From contig NZ_JACCCL010000003.1 of NCBI RefSeq assembly GCF_013408665.1, forward strand, positions 62,001 to 126,000: a stretch of 64,000 bases of DNA, given 5' to 3'. Numbering within the stretch: position 1 is the first letter of the stretch; every line of letters starts with the position of its first letter. Shown here one piece after another: positions 39,066 to 47,783 of the stretch. The position numbers and the translations under genes were made by a program. This DNA is from Sporosarcina sp. JAI121 (GTDB taxonomy: Bacteria > Bacillota > Bacilli > Bacillales_A > Planococcaceae). The notes below the pieces were generated by a model, which searched no databases, was not told the origin of the DNA, and saw nothing but the letters and a program-made list of their open reading frames with translations.

Positions 39066-39103
39066 ACAAAAGCGCCTCTACATCGCTATTTCGAATAGAG
39101 GCG
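39066..39103 (-). terminator. Terminator of the propeller-like gene
   Basis: 8-bp stem CGCCTCTA / TAGAGGCG; on the minus strand it is followed by CTTTTG. It lies 56 bp after the stop of the minus-strand gene. Confidence 0.65.
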
Positions 39104-39158
39104 GTACGATCAATTGACTGCTTTTGCGCACGACCGCTGGTTTTTGTCACGCGCCCGA

Positions 39159-40070
39159 TTACGCTTCATACAAATACAGCTCATCTCCGTCCAAAAACAG
39201 TAGCACGTTCTCCCGGTTGTTCACTAATTGCGGTTCGACATTCGTACCATCCGGCTTTATCAGCTCGATTTCACGGACAGTCTTATATTCATCGCCTTCA
39301 CGCTGTAGCTCAAAAAGTGAACGTCCCCATCTATCCCGATACGCAACAACCGTCTCCCCGTTCACCGCAAACGACCGGAAACCCATGCCTTCTGGAGAAT
39401 AATACAATGTCTGCCCCTCTTTCCGCACTCCAATCTTCGCTTCAATGCTAAAGAAAAACCAAATTCCGCCGTCAGCCACACCATTCAGCGCCAAACATTC
39501 AAAAATGGAATATTCTCTGTCCTCTTCAAGTGAATCCATCTTACGGCCCGACGCATCCCAGCCAACGAGCCCACTGCGGCCGACAGGCTCCTCCCAGCCA
39601 TAATTGCCGAAAACCCCTTCATCAAAGTACCCTGTCCAAATCTCCTGATCCTTTGTCACGTATACATGCTCAATACCGTCGCCCAAACAAAATGACCGGA
39701 TCAAATGCCCATTTTTATCATACACCCGTGCGTTTTCTTCAATATTCTGCGCATCGTGGTAATACGAACGCGCACAGACAAGCAGTATATGCCCGTCATC
39801 AATTGGCTGTACATAATGATAATTCCACTTCTCTTCCGACAAATGCAGCACAGTCTTCTGCCCATCCTTCAAATGAATGACTTGATAATTGTAGCTTTTT
39901 TCAGTAACCGTTGCAGGGAACATACCGTTAATTAAAGGAGGCTGCTCTTCCGCCAGCAGGACGAGTACATCGTTATGATGGCCGATCGCAATCGAAAGCG
40001 GAGTAGCGTGTTTTAGCTCCTCGTGCAGGTTTGCTATAGGGGTTATGGGTATTTTGAGTGTTGATTTCAT
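39159..40070 (-). CDS. Conserved hypothetical protein, probable beta-propeller
   Basis: The 303-residue protein is rich in short beta strands ending in turns (GHILLVCARSYYHD; VYDKNGHLIRSFCLGDGIEHVYVTKDQEIWTGYFDEGVFG; WDASGRK), a pattern of six-bladed propeller-like proteins. It has no signal peptide or catalytic motif I can name. The VTKDQEIWTGYFDEG and SYSIFECLALN-type blocks recall proteins annotated as hypothetical in many Bacillales. It is a single-gene unit on the minus strand. Confidence 0.7.
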   Translation of the reverse strand: MKSTLKIPITPIANLHEELKHATPLSIAIGHHNDVLVLLAEEQPPLINGMFPATVTEKSYNYQVIHLKDGQKTVLHLSEEKWNYHYVQPIDDGHILLVCARSYYHDAQNIEENARVYDKNGHLIRSFCLGDGIEHVYVTKDQEIWTGYFDEGVFGNYGWEEPVGRSGLVGWDASGRKMDSLEEDREYSIFECLALNGVADGGIWFFFSIEAKIGVRKEGQTLYYSPEGMGFRSFAVNGETVVAYRDRWGRSLFELQREGDEYKTVREIELIKPDGTNVEPQLVNNRENVLLFLDGDELYLYEA

Positions 40071-40316
40071 TTTCTTTTAGCCGCCTTTCCTGGATTGATG
40101 TACTCTGTTTTCGTAAATCACAAAAATTGGTGCTTTTTAATTCCGTTATCGCACTTGTTTTTATTACCACCATTCTAGTAGGTTTAATGATTTTAGTAAT
40201 AACTTAGATTGAGTGAGTGCAAGCAAACACAGCTTAATCCGATAGACGATAGTGTAAGGAGGTAGTTTCACGTATAATGGAATATATTAGCATAAGAGAG
40301 AGGAAGATGGCGAATA

Positions 40317-41798
40317 ATGAAGAAATTCCTTATAGTAGTCGGTGCACTATTGCTGGCGTGCAGCCTGCCTTTATCCAGCACGTTTGCCGCAAGCACAAAG
40401 CAATTCTCGGACGTACCATCATCAAAGCACTTTGCCGAAGCAGTCTATGATTTGGCAGAACGCACTATTATAGGAGGCTATCCGGACGGCACATTCAAAC
40501 CTGGAAACTCCATCACGAGGGGACAGGCAGCCGCAATCATCGCGAAGCTGATTAAATTGGACACCTCTAAAGTGAAGGATCCGGGGTTTAAAGATGTATC
40601 GACAGGGAACGGCTACTACAAAGCCATCGCGGGCATGGCAGAAAAAAGCATCATCAGTGGCTATGGAGATGGACGGTTCGGTCCGAACGATCCTATTACG
40701 CGAGGACAGATGGCTTCGATACTTGTCAAAGCGTTCGATCTGCCGCGTTATGACTTCACGTCGTATAAAAGTCCATTCGAAGATGTTAAACGGGGGACAG
40801 GTCATGATCCAAACATTCTAATCATCTTTAGACTTGGTATCACGACAGGAACGTCTTCTGATAGATTCAGCCCGAATGTTACGATTACAAGAGGGCAAGC
40901 GGCCAAAATGATGAAAGCGACGGAGGAAGCGAAGTCGTCAATTGTTACGGTACGGGCAAGTGACTACAAATGGGAACAGTTTAAAATGTTTGATTCCAAT
41001 CATAAGGATTCTGGTTTGTTCAATGCGGTTGTAGGAAGCGATAAACCAAATAGCCGTACTTCGGATAAGATCCACTTAGTTCCGCTCGAAGAAGGAACTG
41101 GTACATTCAGTGTCGCTCTAGTATATTCGGGAAATCCTGATAAAAAATACTACCAAAAGTATTATGTGCACATCAAAGAAGTAAACGGCAAGCTAAAGTT
41201 GACGCTAGAGGAGACAGACGATTTTCTCCCTACACCAGTAGGGCTCAATGTTAGGGAAAAAGGACAGGTCCAGAACGTTTCGCTCTCCACAATGGACGGA
41301 AAGAAGCTGTCTGACAATACAGATTTTGGAAAATGTCTCTCGTATAGTCCCACTGATTGCTACGATACTGATCAGACCGATACTGAAGGTAAGTATAATA
41401 ATATCTTCATCATGATCGATAAGCCGGGTGGATATATTGCCACTGTTCGCTTCGCCGGTGGAGAAGAAGTACGGTACGGGATCGAAGCGGTAAGTTCCGC
41501 TCCGCATTTTCACTATAGCTTCCGGGTATTGGAGGAAAAGCCGACTGCGTCAGTGGATTTGGGAGCAGAATACAACATAGGAAAGCACGTTATTCCAAAA
41601 GGTGCTGAGCAGATTGCCGTAGTCACAAGAGACACGGGAACCAACTTGTTCCATGCTACTGGAAAGAAAAAAGGCTCCTTCGATATTAAGCTACCGGACC
41701 ATAAAAAGACTGATCTTATAGAAATCCGTGTAAGTGTTCAGGAAATTGGCCCAATTATTAATGTCGGTATAGTTGAAATGATTGACACTCATATGTGA
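40317..41798 (+). CDS. S-layer homology (SLH) domain surface protein
   Basis: The 493-residue protein has an N-terminal signal peptide (residues 1-24, cleavage near TFA-ASTK) and three SLH repeats (QFSDVPSSKHFAEAVYDLAE...GGYPDGTFKPGNSITRGQ; GFKDV...GYGDGRFGPNDPITRGQ; PFEDV...DRFSPNVTITRGQ) that anchor to pyruvylated secondary cell-wall polymer. The C-terminal ~280 residues contain several beta-rich segments of unknown function. AGAGGAAG precedes ATG. It is likely exported by Sec and displayed on the wall. Confidence 0.92.
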   Translation: MKKFLIVVGALLLACSLPLSSTFAASTKQFSDVPSSKHFAEAVYDLAERTIIGGYPDGTFKPGNSITRGQAAAIIAKLIKLDTSKVKDPGFKDVSTGNGYYKAIAGMAEKSIISGYGDGRFGPNDPITRGQMASILVKAFDLPRYDFTSYKSPFEDVKRGTGHDPNILIIFRLGITTGTSSDRFSPNVTITRGQAAKMMKATEEAKSSIVTVRASDYKWEQFKMFDSNHKDSGLFNAVVGSDKPNSRTSDKIHLVPLEEGTGTFSVALVYSGNPDKKYYQKYYVHIKEVNGKLKLTLEETDDFLPTPVGLNVREKGQVQNVSLSTMDGKKLSDNTDFGKCLSYSPTDCYDTDQTDTEGKYNNIFIMIDKPGGYIATVRFAGGEEVRYGIEAVSSAPHFHYSFRVLEEKPTASVDLGAEYNIGKHVIPKGAEQIAVVTRDTGTNLFHATGKKKGSFDIKLPDHKKTDLIEIRVSVQEIGPIINVGIVEMIDTHM

Positions 41799-41830
41799 TT
41801 GAATAAGGACAACTCAAAAAGCAGGCATGC

Positions 41831-42030
41831 TGTTGAAGTGCCCCCAAAAAGTTAGACACGGTTATTCATCAGGCAGCTTGCTCAAAATGAGTTCGGTATT
41901 GTACCGGACTCATTTTGATTTTTGCCTTTATCCGTTTCATATTATAATATTTGATATATTTTTCGAATTCTACTGTATAGGCTAGAGACTAAATTTCATC
42001 CTGGTAACCTTTCAGTTCCGTTGTACAAAT
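41831..42030 (-). mobile_element. IS3-family insertion sequence relic (3' end)
   Basis: On the minus strand a frame reads ELKGYQDEI, stop, then VEFEKYIKYYNMKRIKAKIKM and SPVQYRTHFEQAA ending at 41869. This is the C-terminus of an IS3-family OrfB transposase. The terminal repeat TGTTGAAGTGCCCCC begins at 41831. The upstream part of the element is missing and a stop interrupts the fragment. Confidence 0.85.
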
Positions 42031-42042
42031 TGAAAGATAATA

Positions 42043-42080
42043 TACAAAAAGAGTCCTCATTCACATATGAACTGGACTCC
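42043..42080 (-). terminator. Terminator of the RsbR-like gene
   Basis: On the minus strand GGAGTCC ... GGACTC stem followed by TTTTTG, 53 bp after the stop codon. Confidence 0.8.
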
Positions 42081-42132
42081 TTACATGAAGCAATTCATAA
42101 GCAAATGAGCCTCATCTGAATTAGCAATTTTA

Positions 42133-42957
42133 TTATTTTAGTAAGAATTCATTTAATGCTTGTTGTAAAGTACCAAAGGTTTTCGTTTCTTTATCAAAAT
42201 TAATACCTAAACTAATCAACTGTCTAACAACATCTGGACGCAAGCCAGTAATGATTGTGCGACATCCCATCATGGATGTACCGTAAATAGTTTTCATAAG
42301 ATGTTCAATTACATTACTTTCCATAGTTGCTATGCCAGATAAGTCAATGATTAATGTTTGAAAATGAAGTCTGTTAATCTCTTCTAAAACCTTTTCCTCT
42401 AAGATAGTAGTTCTAAATGAGTCCATTGCGCCAATTAAGGGAAGTATACATACGCTTGGCGTTATCGGAATAATGGGGACAGATAAGGTTTCAACTATTT
42501 CCCTTTGAGCCAAAATCAACGAATCTTTAAATGTTGAATAGTTAATAAAGAATGAATTTAAAAAGTCATCGATTTGATTATTAAATTGTTTTTCCAATAT
42601 GAAAACCATATCAATCGTGAACTTTTGCTCTACCTTGTTATATTCTTGTATGAAATTCCAAAGAGTCCTGCGAATCGCTTGTACCCATTCCAGTTTAAAA
42701 GATAAAGGGATGGAATGTGTAGCCCATGCTATTCCTTCTTGTTTAGCAAATAACTGAAGTTCTGTAAGCATATCGCCATCAATGACATAATTAACTAGTT
42801 TGTGTGCATTGTTAATGAGGTCAATTTCCCCAAATCTTAAGATATCGTCAATTTTATCTCTTACATTTACAGCTTGACCTAATAATTGGTTTTCAAAATC
42901 TTGTTTATGATCTTTAATATACTGTTTAATATCCTCATCTATCCATACCTTTTCCAA
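42133..42957 (-). CDS. RsbR-type stressosome paralogue (STAS domain)
   Basis: 274 residues. The variable N-terminal helical sensor (residues about 1-150) is followed by a C-terminal STAS domain (LEEINRLHFQTLIIDLSGIATMESNVIEHLMKTI ... GCRTIITGLRPDVVRQLISLG) characteristic of RsbT co-antagonists. In B. subtilis such proteins build the stressosome and hold RsbT until stress. TTG start with GAGGGGG upstream. No rsbS, rsbT or sigB is nearby, so it is an orphan paralogue. Confidence 0.85.
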   Translation of the reverse strand: MEKVWIDEDIKQYIKDHKQDFENQLLGQAVNVRDKIDDILRFGEIDLINNAHKLVNYVIDGDMLTELQLFAKQEGIAWATHSIPLSFKLEWVQAIRRTLWNFIQEYNKVEQKFTIDMVFILEKQFNNQIDDFLNSFFINYSTFKDSLILAQREIVETLSVPIIPITPSVCILPLIGAMDSFRTTILEEKVLEEINRLHFQTLIIDLSGIATMESNVIEHLMKTIYGTSMMGCRTIITGLRPDVVRQLISLGINFDKETKTFGTLQQALNEFLLK

Positions 42958-43110
42958 ATCTGTTCCCCCTCAGATTAATATTCCCTATATCCTTTATTCC
43001 CTTATATGTACACTTTAAACTAAAAAATTGAATGGTTGGTGAAGCAACTATCCTTTCATTGAAACCTTTGGGAGTATGGAACGTATATTTTAGATAGGGG
43101 GTGTTTCTAG

Positions 43111-43374
43111 ATGGGATTGCTAGAAATAGCCAAATACTCATTTATGGGTATATTTTTGATTTTTTTTGCTATGGATATATTATCGAAAAAACCGTATAAA
43201 ATTCACTTTTATACGTCTTTAACATTGGCAATCATTTTCTTAGTGTTAGGACAAAGTTGGTCTATAGGAATAAAGATTGGTTTTATTGTTTTGGTTGTCT
43301 TATTAACTATAAAAACAATCACTGATGAGAAAAAAAGAGTGGGCGAAAAAGATAGTGGCATAGGGGCTAGGTGA
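43111..43374 (+). CDS. Small membrane protein
   Basis: 87 residues with about three hydrophobic helices and a charged C-terminal tail (DEKKRVGEKDSGIGAR). TAGGGGGTG precedes ATG by a proper distance, which supports expression. I do not recognise the family. Confidence 0.6.
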   Translation: MGLLEIAKYSFMGIFLIFFAMDILSKKPYKIHFYTSLTLAIIFLVLGQSWSIGIKIGFIVLVVLLTIKTITDEKKRVGEKDSGIGAR

Positions 43375-43480
43375 TGCAGAAGTACTCATTAAAAAGGGGT
43401 TAAAACTAATGCCACAGTTCTTGAATCTACATTACCTTATTAACATTTACAGTGCGTAGCTAGTAACTAATCAGTTAAAT

Positions 43481-43718
43481 AAAACCACCTTAAAAATTTC
43501 CAAGCCACTGAAAAAGTTCTTTTTTAGAGTAAGAACTAGTTGATTGTAGTGGAGAGCGGCGACTCCTGCGGGAACAGCGCGAGCTGAAGACCCCACAGGA
43601 ACGCAGTGACGAGGAGGCTGAAGCCGTGCCCGCGGAAAGCGTCCGCTCGGAACGGAAATCAACGGGATTGAAGGTAATTGGACTTTTTCAGTGCCCTCAA
43701 AATTTCAAACGTGGTTTT
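43481..43718. mobile_element. MITE-like palindromic element enclosing repeat A copy 3
   Basis: The outer arms 43481-43518 and 43679-43718 form an imperfect inverted repeat (AAACCACCTTAAAAATTTC...GCCACTGAAAAAG against CTTTTTCAGTGCCC...AAACGTGGTTTT). They enclose GC-rich repeat A (43540-43664). The non-coding content, paired ends and a recurring cargo suggest a non-autonomous mobile element. Confidence 0.65.
43540..43664 (+). repeat. Dispersed GC-rich repeat family A, copy 3
   Basis: Begins TTGATTGTAGTGGAG and ends GGAACGGAAATCAACGG. It contains GACTCCTGCGGGA, GAAGACCCCACAGG, GTGACGAGGAGGCTGAAGC and CCCGCGGAAAGCGTCCGC. Closest to copy 2. Confidence 0.85.
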
Positions 43719-43740
43719 ATTTATTTAAGGAGGGTGAGTT

Positions 43741-44073
43741 ATGAATCCGGAAAACATACCACTATACATAATACTTTTAATTTTAATGGTGATTAGTGTT
43801 TTCATCAGACACGTTAAGGCGAAGAAAAACAATGAAGAACTTTCTAGTCATCCAGTGTTAAGAACAATCACTACGACTGTTTTTTTTCTTGTAGGAGTAT
43901 TTCTACTTATTCTGAGTTTATTAGTAGACATGAATGCTATTTTTTATTTCGGCCAAGCTCTACTATTCATTGCTGGGGTAGCTATTATGATTTCCCTTTG
44001 GAAAGTCACAAAGGCTTACACATTATTCATATTATTACTCTTGGTAGTTTTTTTCATTTATTTAAATTTATAG
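43741..44073 (+). CDS. Small membrane protein, four helices
   Basis: 110 residues with about four hydrophobic segments (residues 5-22, 45-63, 68-84, 90-108) and a short basic loop (HVKAKKNNEELSSH). AAGGAGGGTG lies 6 nt before ATG. Function unknown. Confidence 0.65.
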   Translation: MNPENIPLYIILLILMVISVFIRHVKAKKNNEELSSHPVLRTITTTVFFLVGVFLLILSLLVDMNAIFYFGQALLFIAGVAIMISLWKVTKAYTLFILLLLVVFFIYLNL

Positions 44074-44268
44074 ACCTAATCAATTTGGAAATATTCAAGG
44101 AACCCCAGATGGATTGGCTCCTTATACCTTAGTAGCGTAAAGTGAGTGCCTGTCACTTTTTTAACTTCTATCGGAAGGGTATTGAATATGAATCTATGCC
44201 GTTAAAATGCTACTATGTTAATGGTAGATTCAAATTATAAATACATAAAGAAGGAAGTAGTGAAACGT

Positions 44269-44721
44269 ATGGCAATTGCATCGCATTCTGTAATCATTTC
44301 AGCATCTGTAGAGAACGTATGGGAATATGTTAGTCAAATTGAAAACTGGGCAATAATGGTTCCTGCCTATAAGGAGCATGAACAAATCGATGAACAAAAG
44401 TCAGTTTGGACATTCGAAGGGAATATGAAGGGATTTAAAAAGACTGTGAAAATGGAGTTAAACGTCACTGAATTTCATGAACCATCGATGATTCGGTTCG
44501 AGTTAAAAGGGTTAACGGACAACTTTACAGGTAGTGGTACGTTTACTGCTGAAGAAACGGCAGAGCAAACGACGATGACAGGGACAATTGAAGTAAATGC
44601 AGGCGGCTTAACGGGCGCTGTGTTGACACCTGTTATTAAAATGGTCTTGCCGAAAGTGACAACACACTTAACAGAGAAAATTGCACGCCAAGTTAAACAG
44701 GACAAGGTGCCAGTTCGGTAA
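44269..44721 (+). CDS. SRPBCC family protein (CoxG-like)
   Basis: 150 residues with the START/Bet v1-like fold of SRPBCC proteins (ISASVENVWEYVSQIENWAIMVPAYKE; FEGNMKGFKKTVKMELNVTEF; FELKGLTDNFTGSGTF) and a Gly-rich C-terminal helix. CoxG-like members bind hydrophobic ligands. ATG 44269 has AAGGAAG about 11 nt upstream; an in-frame ATG at 44215 would add an atypical extension. Ligand unknown. Confidence 0.72.
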   Translation: MAIASHSVIISASVENVWEYVSQIENWAIMVPAYKEHEQIDEQKSVWTFEGNMKGFKKTVKMELNVTEFHEPSMIRFELKGLTDNFTGSGTFTAEETAEQTTMTGTIEVNAGGLTGAVLTPVIKMVLPKVTTHLTEKIARQVKQDKVPVR

Positions 44722-44910
44722 AGAAGGTTCTGCTTATGGAGGTAACGGGCATTCATGCAATCGTGAGAGTTCGAACAAACATGTTTGTCGGAGTGCCTGT
44801 GCTTGAGGTATTGCAGGAGAAGTTGAAGTAAGTGTTACGATGGGTGAGTGGTGCCCGGCACCATTTAGCCAATACCACAAAGAAAAAGTAGGCATCAAAC
44901 TACTGTAACC
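44722..44910. other. Gene-free stretch
   Basis: Nothing recognisable besides short AT-rich sequence. The hairpin at 44911 closes it. Confidence 0.4.
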
Positions 44911-44977
44911 ACGCACATTATTCCAGCTATTTCACTTTAATCCTGTGAAGTAGCTGAAATAATGTGCGTACTTTTTT
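44911..44977. terminator. Long hairpin terminator between convergent genes
   Basis: Stem ACGCACATTATT ... AATAATGTGCGT continues inward with AGCTA/TAGCT and TTCAC/GTGAA pairing and is followed by ACTTTTTT on the plus strand. It lies between the SRPBCC gene (plus) and the SLAP gene (minus). Confidence 0.75.
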
Positions 44978-45064
44978 GCGCCTTGGTAAAGCAATTACGG
45001 CGATTCCACTGCTATTGCTTCGACCTTTCCGCGTAAGCCAAACAATTGCGGAGTTTTTTTTGTA

Positions 45065-45442
45065 TTACTTCCAAATCGTATACTGAGGATCTGCATTTGT
45101 TTCATTCGTTTCTGAAAAGATAAACGTCCATGGCATTGAAGTATTCCCGGCAATTTCACAAGGTAAGCTAAACATAGCATTGACCGGTTGTTTGCCTTTT
45201 TCATAATAGGAAATGGCTGTATTGTGTAAGCGGAAATTTCCTTGCTCGAAATTGTGAATGAGTACGGTAATCAGGTGTTCACCTTTATGATTGCGAGCGT
45301 TCCATAAAAATGACAAATGGACGCCGCCTTGTAGCTGTTTTGTTTGTTGTTGGAAATGATACCTAATTTTTTCACCATCAGTAGGGGCAATTGTTTTGTC
45401 CCATGCAGGTTCAAAATAGAGTTTTTGCTTCGTCGTAGTCAT
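45065..45442 (-). CDS. SLAP-domain protein
   Basis: 125 residues beginning MTTTKQKLYFEPAWDKTIAPTDGEKI, the signature of SLAP domains found in Bacilli and associated with accessory Sec/surface systems, then HLSFLWNARNHKGEHLITVLIHN and GKQPVNAMFSLPCEIAGNTSMPWTFIF. ATG 45442 has GAGAGGT 6 nt upstream. That upstream sequence is itself derived from an integrase 3' end (see 45433-45487). No signal peptide. Confidence 0.78.
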   Translation of the reverse strand: MTTTKQKLYFEPAWDKTIAPTDGEKIRYHFQQQTKQLQGGVHLSFLWNARNHKGEHLITVLIHNFEQGNFRLHNTAISYYEKGKQPVNAMFSLPCEIAGNTSMPWTFIFSETNETNADPQYTIWK

Positions 45443-45487
45443 CCATCTACCTCTCACTATTGTTAGCGAACTTCAGTATCGCTACTA
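45433..45487 (-). pseudogene. Integrase 3'-end relic
   Basis: About 50 bp closely match the integrase end and flank at 23972-24024 (CGTAGTCATCCATCTAC and TAGCGAACTTCAGTAT shared exactly). On the minus strand it reads VAILKFANNSER then stop, against EEAILKFASYIEM in the ssrA-linked integrase. Everything upstream of it in the gene is gone. Confidence 0.75.
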
Positions 45488-45542
45488 CAAGATATAATTT
45501 TTATGTGGGACGCGGAACCTATCTCCGTGTCCCATGCCTGAC

Positions 45543-46514
45543 TTAGTCTACTTCTAAAAATGGCTGGACTAAACGACGGACTTCATCCGTTGACTTTGTA
45601 TCCATTAGCTGGTTTCTTAGTTCACCTGCGCCTTTAAATCCACGAATATAGATTTTGAAAAAGCGAAGAAGTTGCTTATATGGACGAGGTTCGATTTCAT
45701 TTGAATATTTATCGTGAAGATCTAAATGTTTAACTAATAAATCGAGAAACTCCTTCACACTATGTTCTTTAGGTTCTTTTTCAAAAGCGAATGGATTCGT
45801 GAAAACGCCGCGACCAATCATGACGCCATCAACGCCGTATTGTTCTACTAATTTTAAGCCTGTTGCGCGGTCAGGAATATCTCCGTTAATTGTCAATAAC
45901 GTATTTGGAGCAATTTCATCGCGTAATCTTTTTATTTCAGGGATTAGTTCCCAGTGTGCATCTACTTTACTCATCTCTTTTTTGGTGCGAAGGTGAATGG
46001 AAAGATTCGCAATATCTTGTTTCAATACATGTCCTAACCAATCGCGCCACTCGTCCACATTTGTGTAACCCAATCTTGTTTTAACACTAACTGGTAAGCC
46101 ACCTGCTTTTGCTGCTTGAATAATTTCTGCTGCAACTTCAGGATGTCGTATTAATCCAGCCCCTTTTCCATTGGCTGCGACGTTTTGTACGGGGCATCCC
46201 ATGTTTAAATCGATACCCCTAAACCCGAGTTTTTTCATATCGATACTCATCTGTTCAAAAAATGCTGGTTTATTGCCCCAAATATGAGCGACAATCGGTT
46301 GTTCATCTTCCGTGAACGTTAAACGCCCACGCACACTATCTCTTCCTTCGGGATGGCAATAACTTTCTGTATTTGTAAACTCCGTAAAAAATACGTCGGG
46401 TTTTGCTGCTTCACTAATGACGTGGCGAAATACAACGTCTGTGACATCTTCCATTGGTGCTAATATAAAAAACGGCTTCGGCAAATCAAGCCAAAAATTA
46501 TGCTCGTTATTCAC
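45543..46514 (-). CDS. dus: tRNA-dihydrouridine synthase
   Basis: The 323-residue FMN-dependent TIM-barrel reduces uridines in the tRNA D-loop. It has [14 protein letters not shown] near the N-terminus, the catalytic Cys in [20 protein letters not shown], the VSVKTRLG strand, and the FMN phosphate-binding [17 protein letters not shown] 46514 has AGGAGG 7 nt upstream, better than the in-frame upstream ATG. It is a Dus family member of the C-/YjbN-like length; the modified position cannot be read from sequence. Confidence 0.93.
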   Translation of the reverse strand: MNNEHNFWLDLPKPFFILAPMEDVTDVVFRHVISEAAKPDVFFTEFTNTESYCHPEGRDSVRGRLTFTEDEQPIVAHIWGNKPAFFEQMSIDMKKLGFRGIDLNMGCPVQNVAANGKGAGLIRHPEVAAEIIQAAKAGGLPVSVKTRLGYTNVDEWRDWLGHVLKQDIANLSIHLRTKKEMSKVDAHWELIPEIKRLRDEIAPNTLLTINGDIPDRATGLKLVEQYGVDGVMIGRGVFTNPFAFEKEPKEHSVKEFLDLLVKHLDLHDKYSNEIEPRPYKQLLRFFKIYIRGFKGAGELRNQLMDTKSTDEVRRLVQPFLEVD

Positions 46515-46811
46515 TCTATATCCTCCTACTGCAACATATAAAAACAATCTTTATCAATTGCAAGATGCTTTACTCCTCATACATATTAACATTTCTTGTA
46601 GTTGGATGCACTGATACTCTTCCCGAATACTCTTCCCCGTTTATAGTGTGTTATTTTTTATAAACCTAACAGTTCTACATATTTTTCTGAGACCAGCGAT
46701 AAAGTGGGTAGACAATATTGGACTTTCTCTTTTGCATTCTTAGGTTATATTTTGGTGCAATGGACGATCAGATCATTTCGGAAAGACAATAAAGAGAATA
46801 TCTTGCTATCT
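46515..46811. other. Gene-free stretch
   Basis: AT-rich intergenic sequence between divergent dus and the YfiT-like gene. Apart from the repeat at 46812 I see no feature. Confidence 0.4.
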
Positions 46812-46848
46812 AACAATAGGGCGCGATAACTGGATTAAAACGGCATCC
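46812..46848 (+). repeat. Short intergenic repeat family C, copy 1
   Basis: AACAATAGGGCGCGATAACTGG followed by ATTAAAACGGCATCC. Nearly identical to 50354-50385 and related to copies at 47539, 52010, 58201, 58941 and 59319. Confidence 0.7.
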
Positions 46849-46988
46849 TTCAGACTCGGGCCATTTTCTTAAATAACACGTACTAAGGGAATTAGATATT
46901 TATGTAAACGAATAGAGGGAATTATGAAATAATTTATGTGATAATAAATTAGTAAGAGAAATAACGAATTGGGAAAAGGGGATTGAAA

Positions 46989-47498
46989 ATGAATGTAAAA
47001 TATCCAATTGGAACATTACAAGTTCCTGAAAAAGGTACTGTAGAAAATAGTCGAGAATGGCTAAAGGAAATCGAAACGTACACGATTCGATTAAGAGAAA
47101 CTGTTGACCCGTTAAGTGATGAGGAGTTAAGTAGAACATATCGTGATGGTAGCTGGACAGTTCGTCAACTTGTTCATCACATTGCAGATTCTCAGTTGAA
47201 CATGTATCAACGTTTGAAGCTGGCTTTAACAGATGAGAATCCAACAGTACCAGGTTTTGATGAAGAAAAGTGGGCTATTCAACCGGATACAAAGCTCCCT
47301 GTAGAAAGTTCTATTAAAATGCTAGAAGGTATAAATGAGCGCATCGTATCTTTAGGATCTAGTTTAACTGAAGAGCAATTAGATCGAGCTTTTACTCACC
47401 AGAAAAACGGTAAAATAACAGTTGCAACAAAAGTGGTAAAATTAGCTTGGCACGAAGAACACCATTTAGCCCATATAAAAATCGCATTATCAAAATAA
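46989..47498 (+). CDS. YfiT-like DinB-superfamily metal-dependent enzyme
   Basis: The 169-residue four-helix-bundle protein begins NVKYPIGTLQVPEKGT and has YRDGSWTVRQLVHHIADSQLNMYQR and the C-terminal WHEEHHLAHIKIA, giving the His triad of the B. subtilis YfiT metal site. DinB/YfiT members include bacillithiol transferases. ATG 46989 has AAGGGG 7 nt upstream. Monocistronic. Confidence 0.85.
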   Translation: MNVKYPIGTLQVPEKGTVENSREWLKEIETYTIRLRETVDPLSDEELSRTYRDGSWTVRQLVHHIADSQLNMYQRLKLALTDENPTVPGFDEEKWAIQPDTKLPVESSIKMLEGINERIVSLGSSLTEEQLDRAFTHQKNGKITVATKVVKLAWHEEHHLAHIKIALSK

Positions 47499-47538
47499 TA
47501 CAATATGTAAAGAATCATTACAGAAGTTTCATTCAACT

Positions 47539-47577
47539 GAAGGGCGCATTTTCTGACTAAGGATTTGTGCCCTTTTA
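47539..47577 (+). repeat. Short intergenic repeat family C, copy 2 (hairpin)
   Basis: AAGGGCGCATTTTCTGAC...GGATTTGTGCCCTTTT. AAGGGCGCA pairs with TGTGCCCTT, and the T tail could terminate the YfiT-like gene. Confidence 0.65.
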
Positions 47578-47711
47578 AATTTGGATCGGGTGTTTTGAAG
47601 CGATTGGTAAAAAGTGAAGATTATGAAGAAATAACGAACAGGAAAGGCTGATTCAAGAATTTACTTGATGACAAGTGAATAAACGTGTGCCAGTTATGCG
47701 AAGAATAGACA

Positions 47712-47762
47712 TTGACACGACACCATTTAGTGACGTATTATAAAGACACTAATTGGTGTCGT
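47712..47762 (+). promoter_or_regulatory. Promoter and operator of the ArsR-SRPBCC pair
   Basis: -35 TTGACA (47712-47717), 18 bp, -10 TATTAT (47736-47741). A 16-bp inverted repeat with one mismatch (ACGACACCATTTAGTG at 47717-47732, CACTAATTGGTGTCGT at 47747-47762) brackets the -10. It is well placed as the autoregulatory operator of the ArsR-type repressor encoded next. Confidence 0.8.
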
Positions 47763-47783
47763 ATTTGTAAGGGGTGGGAGGTT

